Of a stretch of DNA of 64,000 bases, positions 38,494 through 49,258 are shown piece by piece (positions within the stretch are counted from its first letter, which is position 1; each line of letters starts with the position of its first letter). Source of the stretch: JBBPZA01 sp963797015 (GTDB lineage: Bacteria > Actinomycetota > Thermoleophilia > Solirubrobacterales > Solirubrobacteraceae); contig CAWCNV010000003.1 in the NCBI GenBank assembly GCA_963797015.1, positions 558,001 through 622,000 on the forward strand. The letters run 5' to 3'. A program made the position numbers and the translations under genes. Under the pieces are notes generated by a model. That model did no database searches, had not been told where the DNA came from, and was given only the letters and a program-made list of their open reading frames with translations.

Positions 38494-41400
38494 CCATCAC
38501 TCCCCAGGACCGCGCGAAGCTCGACCGCGCGATCGGCGCCGCCAGGCAGACCATCGAAGCCGACCTGGAACGACGCGCGGAGGGGGATTACGGACTCGTC
38601 GTCCAAACGAGGTTCAGCCAGAGGAGGTACTTGCCCTCAGTCCGTCGGCGCCTGGTGCGCGCCGGCAGCTCGTCGAAATCGTTGAGCACCTGCGCCAGTG
38701 CCGACGGCGACGAGGCCGGGCCGGTCGGTCGACTTTTACGCGAGGCCTCTTTCACGCTGCTCAATCGGCTCGTTGCGGTCCGGGTGGCAGAAGCAATGGA
38801 CATGCTCGCGCCGGCGCTTGCGGACGGGCCTCGGTCCCGCGGGTTCCGAGAGCTCCTGGAGCTCTATCCGCTCCTCCGCGACGGGCCCAGTGGCGGGTAC
38901 TGGACCTTCCTGCGCCTTGCAGCCGACGAGCTGGCGCGAGATGCGCCGGTGCTCTTTGATCCCCGAAACCCGCTGCTTGTGCTGGAGCCCTCGCCCCAGG
39001 CGCTCAGCGAACTCGTCGACATCCTCTCCGATCCCAGCCTCAACGCGATCTGGTCGCAGCCCGACGCCTTCGGCTGGACCTACCAATTCTTCAACCGGCC
39101 GGAGGAGCGGCTCGCGATGCGGGAAGGCTCCTCAGCGCCGCGGAACTCGCGTGAACTTGCGGTGCGCAATCAGTTCTTCACCCCTCGCTACGTCGTGGAT
39201 TTCCTTGTCCACAACACTCTCGGACGCCGCCTCGTAGAGGCGGCTCAGGCGAAGAGCTGGCCGGCCAGTTACCGCTCCTCGTCCCGGACGGCGGGGCCTC
39301 TGGCCGCCCGATCGACCTTGAAGACGTTCGCGTTCTCGATCCTGCCGTCGGCTCCGGACATTTCTTGCTCGGGCTGCTATGACGTCTTGAAGCCGCCTGG
39401 CAGCTACGCGGGGTCAATAGCCGCCGAGGCGGCCCCGCACGTGGTGCGCGCCTTGTGGGGAATCGATATCGACGCGCGCTGCGCGCAGGTCGCCGCTGCG
39501 GCAATCGCGATTCACGCACGACGGCGTCGACCCGACGGTGAGCTGCCGCGTCTGAACATCTTCACTGCTCGCGCGCTACCGGACGACCCGGACGCATGGG
39601 CCGAGGCGCTCTCGGACCTCGACCAGTCCGATGAGCGCCTTGCCCGTCGAATCCAGGAGGTCCTCGCACAAGCGCCTACCCTCGGGCCGCTGCTGAAAGT
39701 CGAGGAGGCGCTCGAGAAGGAGATTCAAGAGCGCCGACCCCAGCGCCGACGCTGACGAGAGGCGACGCTGTTCGCAGGCGTCGCGCGCGGACGCCTTCGG
39801 ATCGCGCAGAAGCGGCGATCATGGACGCGATTCGTAGCGTCGCCGCGCGCGCATCGGCGACACCGAGCCGAACGGCTTCTGGCCGCAGAGGCGACGGACG
39901 CGATCGGTTTCGTGGAGGCGATGCGGCAGCGATACGACGCGGTGCTCATGAACCCGCCTTTCGGCGAGCCGGTCCCAGAAACCAAGGCGTACATGAAGGC
40001 GAGCTATCCGTGGATCCCGTGGAAGCGACTCGAATCTGTTCGCGGCATTCGTGGGCCGCGGGATCGAGCTGGCAAACCCGGCGGACTGGTAGGAGCGATC
40101 AGCTCCCGCACGGCTTTCTTCCTGAAGACGTACGAGACGGTGGCGCCGCGAAGTCGATTCTCGCGAATTCGCCTGACCGTCTTCGCCGACCTTGGGTCAG
40201 ATGTCATGGAAGGGCGCATGGTGGAGTCGGCCGCTTACGCGTTGCGCGCGAGCGCGTGGACAAACCCTCCGCCACGTTCATACGCCTGCTTCGCGATCGC
40301 GACCGCGACTCGGCGCTGCACAGGGTCGTCCGCGAACTTGGAGATGGCGACGTCTGACCGGGCGCTAAGCGTTGACCTTGACGAGATCGCCGAGGTCCCA
40401 GCAGCCGTGTTCTCCTATTGGGATCCCCGGCGGTGTCCGCTCCACATTGCACGGGCTACCACGCCCTAGAGGGGAAAGGAGCCTGGTGCGGGTGGGTCTC
40501 CAGACCTCGGACGATCTGCGCTTCGTTCGAGCGTTCTGGGAGGTACCGACCTCGGCCATCGCTCGGAGTCGGAAGGAAACGGATGGCTTACGCTGGGCTC
40601 CGTTTGCGAAGGGCGGCGAGTACTCGCCCTATTACAGCGACGTCCATCTCGTCGTGGACTGGGAGGCGGATGGGAAACGCCTGCGCAGCTTTCAGCCGGC
40701 CAAGGTGCAGGGCGCCCAGTACTACTTCAAGCCCGGTCTAACGTGGCCCGAACGAACAGTTAGCGCCTTTGCTGCTCAGATTCTGCCGGCCGGGACAGTC
40801 TTCAGCGTCAAGGGCCCACTCTTTCTCCCTACCGTCGAGGGAGACCCGTTTGCGTTGATGGCATGGCTGAACGGCCGAATGGTCCGCTGGGTGATCGAGT
40901 CTAGTGCGGCGGCCGGGGAGGAGACAAAGAAGGGGGGAACCGCGGCTCGCGACTACAGCGTCGGTCTGCTGCAACGGCTGCCATGGCCGGACGCTCAGAT
41001 GTCTCCCAAGGTTTCCGACGAGCTGTCAGCTCAAGCCGCGGCGATCGCCGAGCTGCGTGCCCGCCGCGACTCACATGACGAGACCTCGCGGCGGTTCGTA
41101 TGCCCGGCTGTTCTCTGCGAGCGGGACGGCACTCTGCGTGACCGTGTTGCGGCTGACGCGGCGCAACAGAACGCAGATTGTCTCGCGGCGCTCGAACGGC
41201 ACGCCGCGATTGACGAGAGGCTTCTAACGGCTCTCGGGGCCGGCCCTGACGTCGCGCTGGCACTCGACGAAGCCGTAGGTCCTCTTGTGGCAAGCCTGCC
41301 TGAGCGCGACTTCAGCACGGAGGAAAACGAACGGCTCTTCGAGTTGAGCATGGCCTCCATGTCCGAGTTGGTTGATGCGGCATCGAACGTTGTCGGCATG

Positions 41401-42369
41401 TCCCGGTGGGCGCGGCTGAGTTCACACATCGTGGATCGAAGGCTCGAGCTGCTAGCCCTGGTGTTTCAGACCCACCCGCGATCGGTCGTGACGATTCTCG
41501 ACGATCACGGCTGGCTAAGGCCTGACCACCTGCGCGGCGAGTGTGAGCGCTTCGTGTCCTGGGTCGTGGGCGTTGCCTTCGGGCGGTGGAGCGTCGAAGT
41601 CGGCCGAGATCCATCGAGCGCTCCGCCGCAAACGGGCCTGCTGGACCCGGTGGCACTCAGCCCGCCCGGAGCGCTGGTCGACGAACGGGGACTGCCTTCT
41701 GAACAACGGCCGCCGGGCTACCCGCTGGAGCTGCCAAGTCCGCGGATACTCGTGGACGACGAGGGGGCCCGGTGGGACCTCGCCTCGCGTGTTCGTGCGG
41801 CTGCCTCCGCTGCTCTTGGCGATTGCGCAGACGAAATCCTCGATCAAGTCGAGGGCGTTCTCAAGCAAGGTCTTCGCGCCTACCTCCGTCGTCGTTTTTT
41901 TCGCGACCATCTCGCGCGCTACTCGAAGTCGCGTCGAAAGGCACCGATTTACTGGCAGCTATCAGTTCCTTCGCGTGCCTGGAGCACATGGATCTATGCG
42001 CCCGCCTTGTCGCGCGAGATGCTCTATGCCGTCGCCCGCGAGGCTTCGCGACGTCGCCAGGTTCTCACGGAATCCATTGAGCAGTTGCGAGTGGAGGGGG
42101 AGAGCGCCTCGGGGCGTCAGCTGGCCCAGATCGAAAAGAGGCGGGAAGGCGTAGCTCAGCTCTCCGATGAGCTCCGCGGGTTTGCGGCGGAAGCCGAGCG
42201 CGTCGCCGGCCTAGGGTGGACCCCTGACCTCAACGACGGTCTGGTGCTGTGCGCCGCACCCCTTGCCGACCTGTTCCCAGCGTGGCCCGACGCGAAGCGA
42301 GCGCGGGACGAACTCCGCGAGAGACAGCACGGCTGGGCGACCGTAGCCAAGTGGGCGGAGGCGCTATGA
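38490..42369 (+). pseudogene. pglX: BREX adenine methyltransferase PglX, multiply frameshifted
   Basis: About 1290 codons in total, normal for PglX. ATG 38490 opens the N-terminal region (QFFTPRYVVDFLVHNTLGRRLVE). SAM motif DPAVGSGHFLLG lies in a neighbouring frame at ~39340-39375. The frame returns for VVRALWGIDIDARCAQVAAAAIAIHA. The catalytic box YDAVLMNPPFGEP is at ~39950. Several shifts follow between 40000 and 40500, with peptides such as KPGGLVGAISSRTAFFLKTYET and PSATFIRLL in alternating frames. From ~40480 to the end one frame is intact (WAPFAKGGEYSPYYSDVHLVVDW onward). PglX marks host DNA at N6-adenine. If the shifts are real the locus lacks its methylase. Confidence 0.82.
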
Positions 42370-44850
42370 GCGTGGTGCGCGAGCACCTGGCAGCGGTCGT
42401 AGCGAAGAAGGTCGAGGCGCACGGCGCAGTCGTCTGGGAGGACCCGGAGGGCGAATACATCGACGTCGCCGACAGCGTCTGTCCTCGCGAGACGCGGTTC
42501 ACGCGGTGGGACGGAAGTTGGTACGCCCTGCGACGCGAGCTCGAGGAGCTGGTAGATGGGCCCACGGCACCTCGCCTGTTGATCTACCAGCCGACGGAGA
42601 CTCCTGGCGACGATCCGCTGGCAGAGGTCAGAAACGCAGGAACGCTGATGCGTCATCGGCTGGCCACGCTAGTCCGCGACTCACTTTCCGGGACCCTCAC
42701 GCAGGATCGGATCGCCGAGCTGGCACAGGGAAGTCGGACTTTGCCCGAGGTCGAAGCCGCGCTCTCGTCCGGAGCCCAGGCTGGGGTGCGCCTTCCCGCC
42801 GCGCTGGGGTCCGCTGACACGATCGAGCTGAGCCTGCGAATCCTCGCCGACGGGCGACTCGATGATTCGTCCGACTCTGCGCTGTGGGACGAGGCGCGGT
42901 CGCTCCTTGAAGGGCAGTTCGGGATATCGGAGATCGGGCCGAGCGAGGAGGCCATTGAGGCCGCATTCCGGCATCTCGTTGTCACCGAGCTGACCACCGC
43001 CGCTGGAGGCCCGTTGCCCGGCCTCGACAAGGCATCAGCGCCGGTTGACGCGTCCCAGCGCGCCCGGATTTCCGAGCTGCTGACGACATGGCGGCGTGAT
43101 CGGCTTCGCCTTTCCTCGTATCGAGGGCACGCAGCAACTGCCCAAGCGATGCTGTCGCTCGGCAACACGCTGGAGTGGCAGGCCGCGTTCGAACAGCTCG
43201 ACTCTGTCGAAGTCCTCGATGACCTCGCGCTCGCGGAAGTCGCGCGGCGGGTCAGCGCCAGTGAGATCGAACCGGCGGCGGCGCTGGCTCGCCTACGCCA
43301 GCAGCGCAGCATGTGGACCGATGGCCAGCTCCCAGAGGCTGCGCGCTGGGTTCCGGCGTGGAAGGCCGCAGTCGGGGTGACCGATCTGCTCCTCGAGTTG
43401 AGCCAGCCGACGGCGCAGGGCGGCTCGGTTGAGGGGGTGCTGGCTGGCTATGTCCGCGATGGCTGGCGCATCGACGCGGCCCATCGTCAGATGGAGGAGG
43501 CGCTCACGCAGCTGCCAGCCTCGGCGTGCTCGACGAAGCCGTGCAGGTGGCGCGGGTTGCGTTCGAGGAGTGGCTGGACGCGCGAGGTTCGGCGGCTCAC
43601 CGATGCGGTCGCGAGCGGACGGCTTCGACATCGGCGAGCTCGTCGCCCAAACCGCGATCCATCGACACGTTCGTCGCGGACGCGGCGGAGCCGATCGCGT
43701 ACTTCCTCGTAGACGCGCTGCGCTATCGAGCTTGGGCGAAGAGCTCGCCAGTCGCCTTGCGCGACGCTGGGCGCACGGTGCAGCTGCACGCAGCGGTCGC
43801 CACCTCGCCGACACTCACACCGGTTGGAATGGCCGAGTCTGCTTCCAGGCGCTGAGTCCGGGATCGCGGTTGCTCTGGACGACCGACGGCGGCTGCAGGT
43901 ATCGGTCGACGGCACGCCCGTTGCGGGGGTTCCTCCGCGAGTCGAGCGTCTTCGGGCAGCCCACGGCGAGGTCGCCGACTTCCCTCTCAATGACGTCTTC
44001 GAGTACTCCGAACGGGAGCTGCGCGAGCCGGATCGAGAGGGCGCGACTTGTACTTGTCCGCTCGCAGGAGATCGACGAGGCGCTCGAGACCGACAAGGTC
44101 GCCGCGGCCCGCTCCTACGTGCGCGACATCGGCACGCTGCTTGCGCGGGCCGTCGCTCGCCTGCGTCATGCCGGAATCTCGCACGCTGTGATCGCCGCCG
44201 ATCACGGGTTCGTCCTGCTCTCGCGGCCGGTGGGCCCCGAGCGCACCATCGAGGCGCCTGGTGGGGAGGGTGAGCTCCATCGCCGGTGCTGGATCGGACG
44301 CGGCGGCGCGAGCGTCCGGAGAGCGCGTTCCGTGTTCCGCTCGCAGAGCTCGGGGTCGGCGGGCGAGCTCGACCTCGTCGTGCCGCGCGGCTTCGGCGTG
44401 TTCCCGGCCGGCGGCGCGCGCCGCTACTTCCACGGCGGGCTGTCTCCCCAAGAGCTGCTCATTCCGGTGCTGGACGCGCGCTTCGCCGCAGTCGCCGGAG
44501 CAGCCCGGCGGTCTGGTGGCCGAGGTGCCGGACGGCGAATCGTCACCGGGGTCTTCTCCGCCCGCGTCGAGGTCAAGCGCAACCTATTCAGCGAAGCTGC
44601 CGTCCTTCGCTTGATCGGCCGGCGCAAGGACTCCGACGGCGAGGTTGCACGTGTTGCAGCCGGCAACGGGTTCGACCCGACGACCGGGACGATCACCGTC
44701 AACGTCGAGCAGCCCGCGATCATCACGCTCCGCGTGACGGCATCGCTGAAGAAGGGCGAGCGGGTCGTACTCGAGCTCTACGATGCTCGGACGGACCGCT
44801 TGGTCGCCACGTCCGGAGGAGGCGAAGGTAGTCACCGAATGTGCGCGTCG
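42366..44850 (+). pseudogene. pglZ: BREX phosphatase-superfamily protein PglZ, multiply frameshifted
   Basis: The ATG at 42366 overlaps pglX. An uninterrupted frame to ~43510 gives the N-terminal ~380 residues. The alkaline-phosphatase-type core is then split over all three frames: PIAYFLVDALRY, LGEELASRL, VATSPTLTPVGMA (nucleophile Thr box), SGIAVALDDRRRLQVSVDG, and from ~44045 SYVRDIGTLLARAVARLRHAGISHAVIAADHGFVLLS (metal-binding ADHG). About nine shifts occur within 43510-44050, most in GC-dinucleotide runs. Total length ~820 codons fits PglZ. The exact 3' end is uncertain because of another shift near brxL. Confidence 0.8.
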
Positions 44851-44853
44851 ACG

Positions 44854-46890
44854 ATGGGCTTGACTGAGGACTACGACGCGCTCGACCGCAGCGCCAACGA
44901 GGCATTCGCCGGGCGCGTCGTTCGCAAGGACCTGGTCCGCCAGGTCAAGGTCGGCGCAAACGTGCCGGTCTACGTCCTGGAGTTCCTGCTCGGCAAGTAC
45001 TGCGCGTCGGACGACCCGGAGGCGATCCAGACCGGGCTCCAGGTCGTCAACGAGACGCTGGCCGAGAACTTCATCCGGCCGGACGAGGCCGAGAAGTCCA
45101 AGGCGCGCGCTCAAGCGCAAGGGTCAGCATCGGCTCATCGACAAGGTCGCCGTTCGGCTCGTGGCGAGCGAGGACAAGTACTGGGCCGAGCTGGCCAACT
45201 TCGGCGACAAGTACGTCCACGTCCCCGAGGACGTCGTCTACCGCTACGAGCGCCTGCTTCAAGGCGGCGTTTGGTCCCAGCTCGACTTGCATCTACAACG
45301 CCGACGAGGACGAGGCACACAAGCGGCCCTTCTATATCCGGGCGCTCAAGCCGATCCAGGTCGCCGCGTTCTCGATGGACGAGTACGCCGCCGGGCGCGC
45401 GCGAGTTCAGTCGCGACGAATGGCTCGATCTGATCGTGCGCTCGATCGGCCTCGAGCCCGCGCGAGTTCGACATGCGCAGGAAGCTGCTGTACGCTCACG
45501 CGGCTCATCCCGCTGGCCGAGCGCAACTACAACCTCGTCGAGCTGGGCCCATGGGGCACCGGCAAGTCGTTCGTCTACCGAGAGACCTCGCCGAACGCGA
45601 TCCTGATCTCGGGCGGCAAGACGACCGTCGCCCAGCTCTTCGTGCACATGGGCACCGGGCGGATCGGGCTGATTGGCACCTGGGACACGGTCGCGTTCGA
45701 CGAGGTCGCAGGCATCGAGTTCAGCGACTCGAGCGTCGTCCAGATCCTGAAGGACTACATGGAGTCCGGCTCGTTCGCGCGCGGCAAGGAGGAGATGCCC
45801 GCCGAGGCGTCGCTCGTCTTCCTCGGCAACACCAGCAAGCCCACCCAGGAGCTCGTGCGGACCGCCCACCTCTTCGCCGACCTGCCCAAGGCGATGATCG
45901 ACCCCGCCTTCCTCGACCGCCTCCACTTCTACCTCCCGGGGTGGGAGACGCCGAAGATGGAGCAGCGCTTCTTCACCTCCCACTACGGCTTCGTCTCCGA
46001 CTACCTCGCCGAGGCGCTCCGCGAGCTGCGCAAGCGCAGCTACGTCCGCGCGCTCGACACCGAGTTCGCCCTCGGCGACCACCTCAGCGCGCGCGATGAG
46101 CGGGCCGTCCGCAAGACGGTGTCCGGCCTCCTGAAGATCCTCCATCCCGACGAGCGAGTGGACCCGCGCCGAGCTGCGCGAGTACTTCGAGTTCGCGATG
46201 GAGGGCCGGCGGCGGGTCAAGGAGCAACTCAAGAAGCTCGCGCCGCACGACTACGCGAAGACCGCCTTCTCCTACACCGAGCGCGACACAGGCCGGGAGT
46301 ACTGGGTGGAGGTACCGGAGCAGCCCGAAGAAGCGCCGCTTGAGCAGGCGATCGAGGAGGATCAGCAACCCGCACACGCGGAGGCGCCCGCTCGCGCCGA
46401 ACCGGCCAGCGCCGCGGATCTGGTCGCAGCAGGCGAGAGCTCAACGTTCGAGTTCAAGCAGTCGGCTCGCTGGAACGAGCAGAAGGGCGACAAGGACGCG
46501 GTTCTAGAGCTTGCGGTACTCAAGACCGTCGCGGGCTTCATGAACGCACACGGCGGCACGCTGCTCATCGGTGTGCGCGACGACGGGGAGGCGGTTGGCG
46601 TAGAGCCTGACTTCCGGACGCTCGCCAAGGGTGGCCCAGACCGTTACGAGAACTGGCTAACGACACTCTTCGAGACGAGCCTGGGCAAGCCCTCCGCGGC
46701 ACACGCGAGCATCTCATTCGAGGACCTCGATGGACACCAACTTTGCCGCGTGGAGGTCGAGCCGAGTCCGAAGCCGGTTTACGTCGCCAAGGGCAACTCG
46801 GCCGATCTCTACGTCCGCATCAACAACTCCACGAGACTCCTAAACACGTCCGAGGCGGTCGACTACATCGCTGCGCATTGGCGGACATGA
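44854..46890 (+). pseudogene. brxL: BREX Lon-like ATPase BrxL fused to AlbA_2 (Schlafen-type) domain, frameshifted
   Basis: 679 codons across frames. The N-terminal DNA-binding-like region is GLTEDYDALDRSANEAFAGRVVRKDLVRQVKVG. The AAA+ core is at ~45500-46100: ELGPWGTGKSFVY (Walker A), GTWDTVAFDEVAG (Walker B), KDYMESGSFARGKEE, SLVFLGNTSKPTQELV and FLDRLHFYLPGWE. Shifts sit near 45108, 45290, 45405, 45460, 45495 and 46160. The last frame is continuous from MEGRRRVKEQLKKLAPHDYAKTAFSYTERDTGREYWV through an acidic linker into ESSTFEFKQSARWNEQ, LKTVAGFMNAHGGTLLIGVRDDGEAVGVEPDF and GNSADLYVRINNSTRLL. That is an AlbA_2 domain, with no Lon S16 protease domain. Confidence 0.8.
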
Positions 46891-47132
46891 CGGCACTCTT
46901 GTGTGGACTCGCGAACTCCAGCGCCTTTCGACTTAGACATCAGGCGCGTCATGCAGCGCTGGATCCCGCGCTTGCGCAGCGGCGTGAGGGCGTGCGCGTC
47001 GCGGCAGTCGGACCCAGCCTCGGCCGCGCTTCAGCTCTGCGCGTCCGGCAGGCCGAAGAGCTGGTGCTGGGCGCGGTCGAGAGAACCGGCGGGCCCTTCG
47101 AGTCGAGCCCGACCGTGCCGCCGATCTCGTAG
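46887..47132 (+). CDS. Small ORF overlapping the brxL end, unknown
   Basis: 81 codons starting at an ATG that overlaps the brxL stop (ATGA), reading MTALLCGLANSSAFRLRHQARHAALDPALAQRREGVR. The coupling is suggestive, but composition gives little support and no family is recognised. It may be chance. Confidence 0.25.
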   Translation: MTALLCGLANSSAFRLRHQARHAALDPALAQRREGVRVAAVGPSLGRASALRVRQAEELVLGAVERTGGPFESSPTVPPIS

Positions 47133-47251
47133 ACACGCCAAGAAGCGTTTTTAGTCCGGCCCCTCGCCCTCGACGGAGCGATTCGCGCTTCGCAAACACC
47201 ACCGAGCTCGATGATCGACTCGACAACCACAACCGTGGTAGGAGGGAGGCG

Positions 47252-48685
47252 ATGACGTCTCGACTGCCATCGGTGAAACGGCTCGCCGATGACTTGCGCG
47301 GTCAGCACACGCGCACCGGAAAGACCGTCGACGAAGCTGCCGCCTTTTTGCGCAGCCAGCAGCTGCGGTTACGGGAGTTCGGAACGACCGAGGATCTCGG
47401 CCTGGCGGCCTACGATGATCCACCCGACCTAGAGGCACGCGCGCTCGCCACGCACCTGCAGGAGATCCGAAACGCACTGGTGGACGAGCTGTGGGCGCGG
47501 CAGATCTTTATCGGGGCCGAGGTGATGGACGACCTGCTCTTCGGCGCGGCCGCCGATCACGCAACGATCGACCCCGTCCTCGCCGTCCTTGAGTTCCTGC
47601 GGGATCGCCGCGCCAATCGGCCGGGAATGGTGCTCTTCGGCTTGCACACGTTCGGGATCGTCGGCGGTGGGCTTGTGCGCGGGCGCCAGCGCATCGACTT
47701 CGAGCATGCCGGCTGGGGCATGGCCATCACGCCGCAGACCAACAACCTGGTCAAGTCCGTCGAGTTCTTTGAGCGCGCGCGCCGGACCTTCGGCGTGCAC
47801 AAGGCCGTGCCGTTCCAGCTGATCGCCCATTGGCAGCAAAGCCGCGCGCCGTGGCTGGAACGCAACCCGCTCCTGGCGATGCGAGTCGTGACTCAGCGCG
47901 GCTCGTACTACGACGCCGAGTGGCCAATCACGATGCGGCTGCGAGCCACCACCGCCCTGATCGCGATGATTGCGGTCTTCCAGCCGCCGCCGGCCGACCG
48001 CTTCGCGGTGCTGATGAACAGCTCGAAGACCAACAACTGGGAGACCCTGGACATCCATCACTACCTCGTCCTCTACGACAACCCGGGCCGGACGGGCGAG
48101 CTCGATGGCGACGCCGTCCCGATCCACGCCCGGGGAGCTGGGCTGGCCGAGCTCAGCGAGCTCAACGTCTTGCTGGACCCGAGCTGGCGAGCTCGCCGTC
48201 GCCGCGTGCTGGTGGAGATCGAGCAGGCGGTCGGCGAGGCACTGTCGGGCTATCTCCGTCACGCCCGCGGTCGCTCCGGCGACTCCGCGAAGGCCCGGAC
48301 CTACAGCCGTGCCTTTGAGTCGCTGGAATACTTCCGGCGCTCGTTCGTCCGCGGGGGTGCGACCTGGGCGGCAACAGTCAGCCTGGCGACGGCGCTTGAG
48401 ATGCTGCTCACTGACCACTACGCGGGCGGGGTCGGGGAGACGCTCGCGCGGCGAACCGGCCTACTCTTGGCCGGGGTGCGCGGGAGGACGGGTTATCAGC
48501 AGGCGGTGCGCGCCGTCTATAAGGCTCGTAGCGACATCGTGCACGCCGGCTCGGGAGCTGGTGTCGGGGAGCTCATCGAGGCCCAGCGCGCGTTCGCCAT
48601 GGTGTTTGCGAAGCTAGCTCCGCGAATCGCCAAGCTCAGCCAGCGGTCGCAGGCACCGATCGCCGAACTGACCGACGACGCGTGA
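47252..48685 (+). CDS. Apea-like HEPN protein, putative abortive-infection ribonuclease
   Basis: 477 residues, ATG 47252 after GGAGG. The C-terminal ~140 residues form a HEPN domain of the Apea type: RSFVRGGATWAATVSLATALEMLLTDHY, then the RxxxxH catalytic motif as R426-S-D-I-V-H431 within VYKARSDIVHAGS. The N-terminal ~330 residues are a large mixed domain of unknown family (FGLHTFGIVGGGLVRGRQRIDFEHAGW; MNSSKTNNWETLDIHHYLVLYDN). HEPN proteins with this motif act as RNases in toxin-antitoxin and phage-abortive systems. It sits 3' of the BREX locus, so a defence role is likely. Confidence 0.75.
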   Translation: MTSRLPSVKRLADDLRGQHTRTGKTVDEAAAFLRSQQLRLREFGTTEDLGLAAYDDPPDLEARALATHLQEIRNALVDELWARQIFIGAEVMDDLLFGAAADHATIDPVLAVLEFLRDRRANRPGMVLFGLHTFGIVGGGLVRGRQRIDFEHAGWGMAITPQTNNLVKSVEFFERARRTFGVHKAVPFQLIAHWQQSRAPWLERNPLLAMRVVTQRGSYYDAEWPITMRLRATTALIAMIAVFQPPPADRFAVLMNSSKTNNWETLDIHHYLVLYDNPGRTGELDGDAVPIHARGAGLAELSELNVLLDPSWRARRRRVLVEIEQAVGEALSGYLRHARGRSGDSAKARTYSRAFESLEYFRRSFVRGGATWAATVSLATALEMLLTDHYAGGVGETLARRTGLLLAGVRGRTGYQQAVRAVYKARSDIVHAGSGAGVGELIEAQRAFAMVFAKLAPRIAKLSQRSQAPIAELTDDA

Positions 48686-49258
48686 TCAGTGGTCGAAGAC
48701 GGCGGGGGCGGCGCAACATTCGTCTGCGTGGACGAGGGCTCTAAGCGGATCCAGGTCGCGTTTTGTAGCGACGGCCAACCAATGCATTCGGCTGCTGCGA
48801 CGTCGTCGGGTTAGGCGGCTTCCCCGGCCTCGCAGTAGGCGAAGGAGGGGGTGGGCATCGCGCCACCTGAGACCTCTTCGCACAGGCGCGCACCTCGACG
48901 GTGCTCGGCATGCGACTCCCGGGGACGCTCCATCGCTGCGAGCCAAGCCCGTTCCCGTTCGGCGCCTCCCGTTCGGCACCCCCGTCTGCGATTCTCGCCC
49001 TTATCGCGCCCACCTCGATCTCGCGCACAAGACCTGGCAGCTTGTCCTCGAGCGTCCGCATCCGCATCGCGGTCGCGCACCGTTCGGCGGACCTAACGAC
49101 GAGGTCATCCGGCACCCCGGTCCAGATTGGATCGTACCTTCAAATGGGGGGCAGCCGTTACCTCGACCGCTAGGGATGCAGGTTGCTCGACCAGGCCCGT
49201 GTGCTCTGCCGCTACTGCCCGGACGTCGGCGACCCGGCTATTGGATAGCGTTCGTTCC
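48686..49258. other. Non-coding or decayed stretch
   Basis: 573 bases. A minus-strand frame near 48811-48960 reads EHRRGARLCEEVSGGAMPTPSFAYCEAGEAA before a stop, which could be the tail of a broken cysteine-containing protein, but nothing upstream supports it. No RNA gene or strong hairpin was seen. Confidence 0.4.
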
